From NCBI RefSeq assembly GCF_000002985.6, contig NC_003284.9:6510001-6574000 (forward strand): a stretch of 64,000 nt of DNA, written 5' to 3'. The position numbers and the translations under genes were made by a program. The notes under the pieces were generated by a model that was given only the letters and a program-made list of their open reading frames with translations, was not told the origin of the DNA and searched no databases. Source of the DNA: Caenorhabditis elegans (taxonomy: Eukaryota > Nematoda > Chromadorea > Rhabditida > Rhabditidae). This document shows positions 61,383 to 64,000 of this stretch, in pieces (the first letter of the stretch is position 1; each line of letters opens with the position of its first letter).

Positions 61383-62599
61383 TAAGGAAGTTTATCCGAG
61401 TGGGGGAGTGGTGTCATTTGGGTCAGGTTTTGGACACGTCCTGTTCCCTGTGGGATTGATAATAAGGTTATTTGGGTGCGCCGAAGGGGGCCACCTTCCA
61501 TCACAATGACTCTCACGGTCACAACTGCACGTGTGAAAATGTGTGTCAGAGCTTTCAATTCGGATAATCTAGTTTTGATCGCGTGGAACTGACTCACTCT
61601 ATGGAAATATATTTTGGAAACTTTCCGATAAGTTTGCTTAATTTTGAGGATCGCAAAAAACGTAGAAACAGGTATAACATAACATGACCGAATAAAATAA
61701 TTGATTTAAGATTGTTAGAATTTTTGAAAATTTCAGACGAAATTTTATCCAATTGCCAAAATTTTAAAAATTCTGTGAATTTTAAAAACTTTACGCATTG
61801 CTACAGGACTGAGCCCTCTACAATGGTATATCGCTGAGTGAGTTTTCAAAAAAAAATTGGAAAATCTAAATGAAACTATATTAAAACTTCTAAGCTCGAA
61901 TTATAATTTTTAAATATTTTTTTTTGGTAGATTTTTAGAATAATTATAGCAAAAACTGAGTGATAAGCCGTTTTTAATAATTAATTAAAAAGTACCCATT
62001 AAAAAAAAACTGAAAATGTTTAAAAATGTTTATTGTTAATTAAAACGCCACATGATTGGTAACAATATTTTAAGAAAATAATCTTTTAAAAATTAACAAA
62101 ACACTAGTAGATTAACTCCGTAAGAAAAAACATAGTCTAATACAAGAAGCTGTATGTACGATAATTGTGCTTCTTATTTTAAAAAACTAAACTTGATTCA
62201 GGTATAGTTCAATTGATAATAAGCGACATATAAAGTACGTGGTACTACTAAAATTATCCTACTCATAAGTATTCATTGCAAAAAGTGTTGGTTATTGAGA
62301 ATTCCGAACTACGGTTTTTACTGCAGCACAATGGGCGTGTGTTCTGCTCGAAATTTTTTTTTGATTGTAGTTGGAAAATGTATGCTTTCTCGTATTATTG
62401 TGCTCTATGTTAACTATAATTTTTTTCGGGAAATGTTAAGTCTCAAAATCTAAAATTCGCGTTTGGTTTTGGTTTTGTAGCAAAGGTGGGAGGAAATTTT
62501 GGAATTTTTGACAATCGAGCAAAGAAATTCAAAAGTTGAGCAAAAAAGTGGTGTTTTCCTTTTTTTTAACAGGTGTAAATAAATAATTTTTTAAACAGG

Positions 62600-62914
62600 A
62601 TGAACTGGCAATTGCCAAAAATAAAAGAAAACAAAAAACTTTGGAATAGCAAAAAAATTCAGCTTGTCGCCGAACTTTCTTTTCACTATAAAAAATTCAA
62701 ATTTCAAGTGTTTGGAATAAAAAATAGTGGAAAAATTGGCCTGGAATGGATTAGGACCCGATGCGATAATGACAACTTAGTTTTCAAAGCGGATAATACC
62801 GTAGGATCAAGTGAAGGCGTGCTGACAGAGCAAACAGATGGAGGAAACTTGAAAACAAAAAGACGAAGTAGAAGAAATTTAATAATTTGGGGACTGCAAC
62901 GTTTTCAAGCTTAA
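62600..62914 (+). CDS. Possible small basic ORF
   Basis: 104 residues starting MNWQLPKIKENKKLWNSKKI and ending in a KTKRRSRRN basic patch. The ATG follows TTTTTTAAACAG by one base, a possible trans-splice acceptor. No domain was recognised. Confidence 0.22.
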   Translation: MNWQLPKIKENKKLWNSKKIQLVAELSFHYKKFKFQVFGIKNSGKIGLEWIRTRCDNDNLVFKADNTVGSSEGVLTEQTDGGNLKTKRRSRRNLIIWGLQRFQA

Positions 62915-63317
62915 GCAAATGAAACTGATTCATTCATCGGATGATGCTGAAAAGGAAGAAGTATGAGGAAAAAAAGAAAATAAATGTTTTAATATCTCGA
63001 CTATGTATGTGTGGATGGGGTTGTGTCTGTTTTTATGGAAAAGCGAATGGGGATCTTGAGAATTGGGAGGAGAAGCAAAGAAACCTCCGCATTTCAATGG
63101 TCTGCTTTTCCAAAGGCGGCGTGTGCTTCACGAAAATGGAGGACGACGGCATCGGCGGCAGCGACCGATGAAGGCGATGGCAGGGAGGGCGCCCCCAAAT
63201 AGGGACGACGATTGAATGTGGAAGAACACTGATTTCGTCGTGTGGAGAGGAGGACTCAACAAAGTAACACGAATCGACCCTGGACCCCAACAAGAAAAGG
63301 AAGACGACAAGGAGGAG

Positions 63318-63330
63318 CCCCCCCCCCCCC
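63318..63330. repeat. Run of thirteen C
   Basis: A mono-C tract in the purine-rich block at the right end of the window; a potential G-quadruplex on the minus strand. Confidence 0.9.
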
Positions 63331-64000
63331 ACCTCCTTAATCATCGCCTAACAATTTAGATAGAAACGAAACCTAAAGAAATTGAGAAGAGGAGCAGATT
63401 GGGTCGGGGTTTTGGGTTTGACGTACTAGGAAGTGGGTTGGAGCTGATCCTGACTCAATCCGCCTATTTGACTAACTCGCATTTTGCCAAGTTTTTCTTT
63501 ACGCTCAGGTTTTATCAAGGTTTCAAACATTTAAAGATAAAGTACGGCCTGTGGGAAAACAATTAGAAACCAATTTTTATGATGCTGAAATAAGTAAATA
63601 TTGAAAAAAAAACCGTTTTTTTTTTTTGAAAAATCACAAAAATATTTTGTACCAGGTTTATGTTTTAAGTATGTTAAAAAATTTTATATTTCAACATTTC
63701 AGAAGTTCGAATATGCGATAGTGCTTTTGATTTTTCCAAAAGTAACGTAAACTCAGTTTCACAATATTTTAACTTAAAATAGAAACATTTTCAACCATTT
63801 TCATTTTGATATTTGGACAGAACTACATACTTTCAAAATATGGGAGAGTGAAAGTTTTTACTCTTAAATTGAAATATTCCAATTTAAAAAAAAAGCCAAG
63901 CTAACAAATTTTCTAATTCTCAATAAGAAATTCATAATCTTGTACACACTTGATCTGAGATATGCAAATGAAAAAAAGCTGATCCGGAATAAGTGCAAAC

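Larger units (their letters stand above)
59519..64000. other. dop-3 upstream interval with unproven small ORFs
   Basis: It should contain dop-3 control sequences. A probable spliced-leader acceptor (CTAAAATCAG on the minus strand) ends at 59520. Three coding-like ORFs are listed separately. 61650-62280 is AT-rich and empty. 62880-63420 is purine-rich on the plus strand with a 13-C run at 63318-63330. Confidence 0.5.

Noticed and set aside
63033-63344. Minus-strand ORF with Pro and Ser near the right end
   Set aside because: It comes from purine/pyrimidine-biased DNA with a C-run and lacks protein-like structure.
1-64000. tRNA genes, rRNA, spliced-leader RNA and CRISPR arrays
   Set aside because: I looked for T-loop words (GGTTCGAATCC-like), leader sequence and regular direct repeats, and found none in a supporting context.

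Overview
The window looks like nematode nuclear DNA, almost certainly Caenorhabditis elegans chromosome X. It is AT-rich, most introns are short with a TTTTCAG-type 3' splice site, and several start codons sit a few bases after such a site, as expected for trans-splicing to a spliced leader. The set and order of genes match, from memory, the F22A3 and T14E8 cosmid regions of X. Gene names rest on reading the proteins and on that memory, not on a search.

Layout, left to right. At 0.9-2.8 kb lie two tandem transthyretin-like secreted-protein genes (+), close enough to be an operon. About 6 kb without a clear gene follows, then ets-4 (+, 9.0-11.9 kb), a PNT+ETS transcription factor. It is tail to tail with ceh-60 (-, 12.8-20.1 kb), a PBC/PBX homeodomain factor. 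Next is ilys-5 (-, 23.5-26.8 kb), an invertebrate-type lysozyme. After another 6 kb gap there is a small secreted LDLa-domain gene (+, 33.0-34.0 kb). A 9 kb gap leads to svh-2 (+, 43.3-49.1 kb), a Met-like receptor tyrosine kinase with Sema, PSI, transmembrane and kinase regions. It is tail to tail with an unnamed nine-exon gene for a cysteine-rich secreted protein (-, 49.6-52.4 kb). The last large gene is dop-3 (-, 54.3-59.5 kb), a D2-like dopamine receptor. About 4.5 kb of dop-3 upstream sequence ends the window and holds a few unproven small ORFs.

How genes may connect. From memory of published work, ETS-4 acts with the C/EBP factor CEBP-1 to switch on svh-2 in injured neurons. The regulator and its target are therefore only about 31 kb apart here, and the svh-2 upstream region holds C/EBP-like and ETS-like words. 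CEH-60 and ETS-4 both affect intestinal fat and yolk biology in the literature.

The clearest structural discovery is a family of 201-bp palindromic transposon-like elements with GGTACTT termini and 8-bp target duplications (hAT-like). One sits in a dop-3 intron just inside the 5' splice site; subtracting it leaves an intron of 48 nt. A second inverted-repeat family of about 115 bp recurs in introns. No tRNA, rRNA or CRISPR array was recognised.
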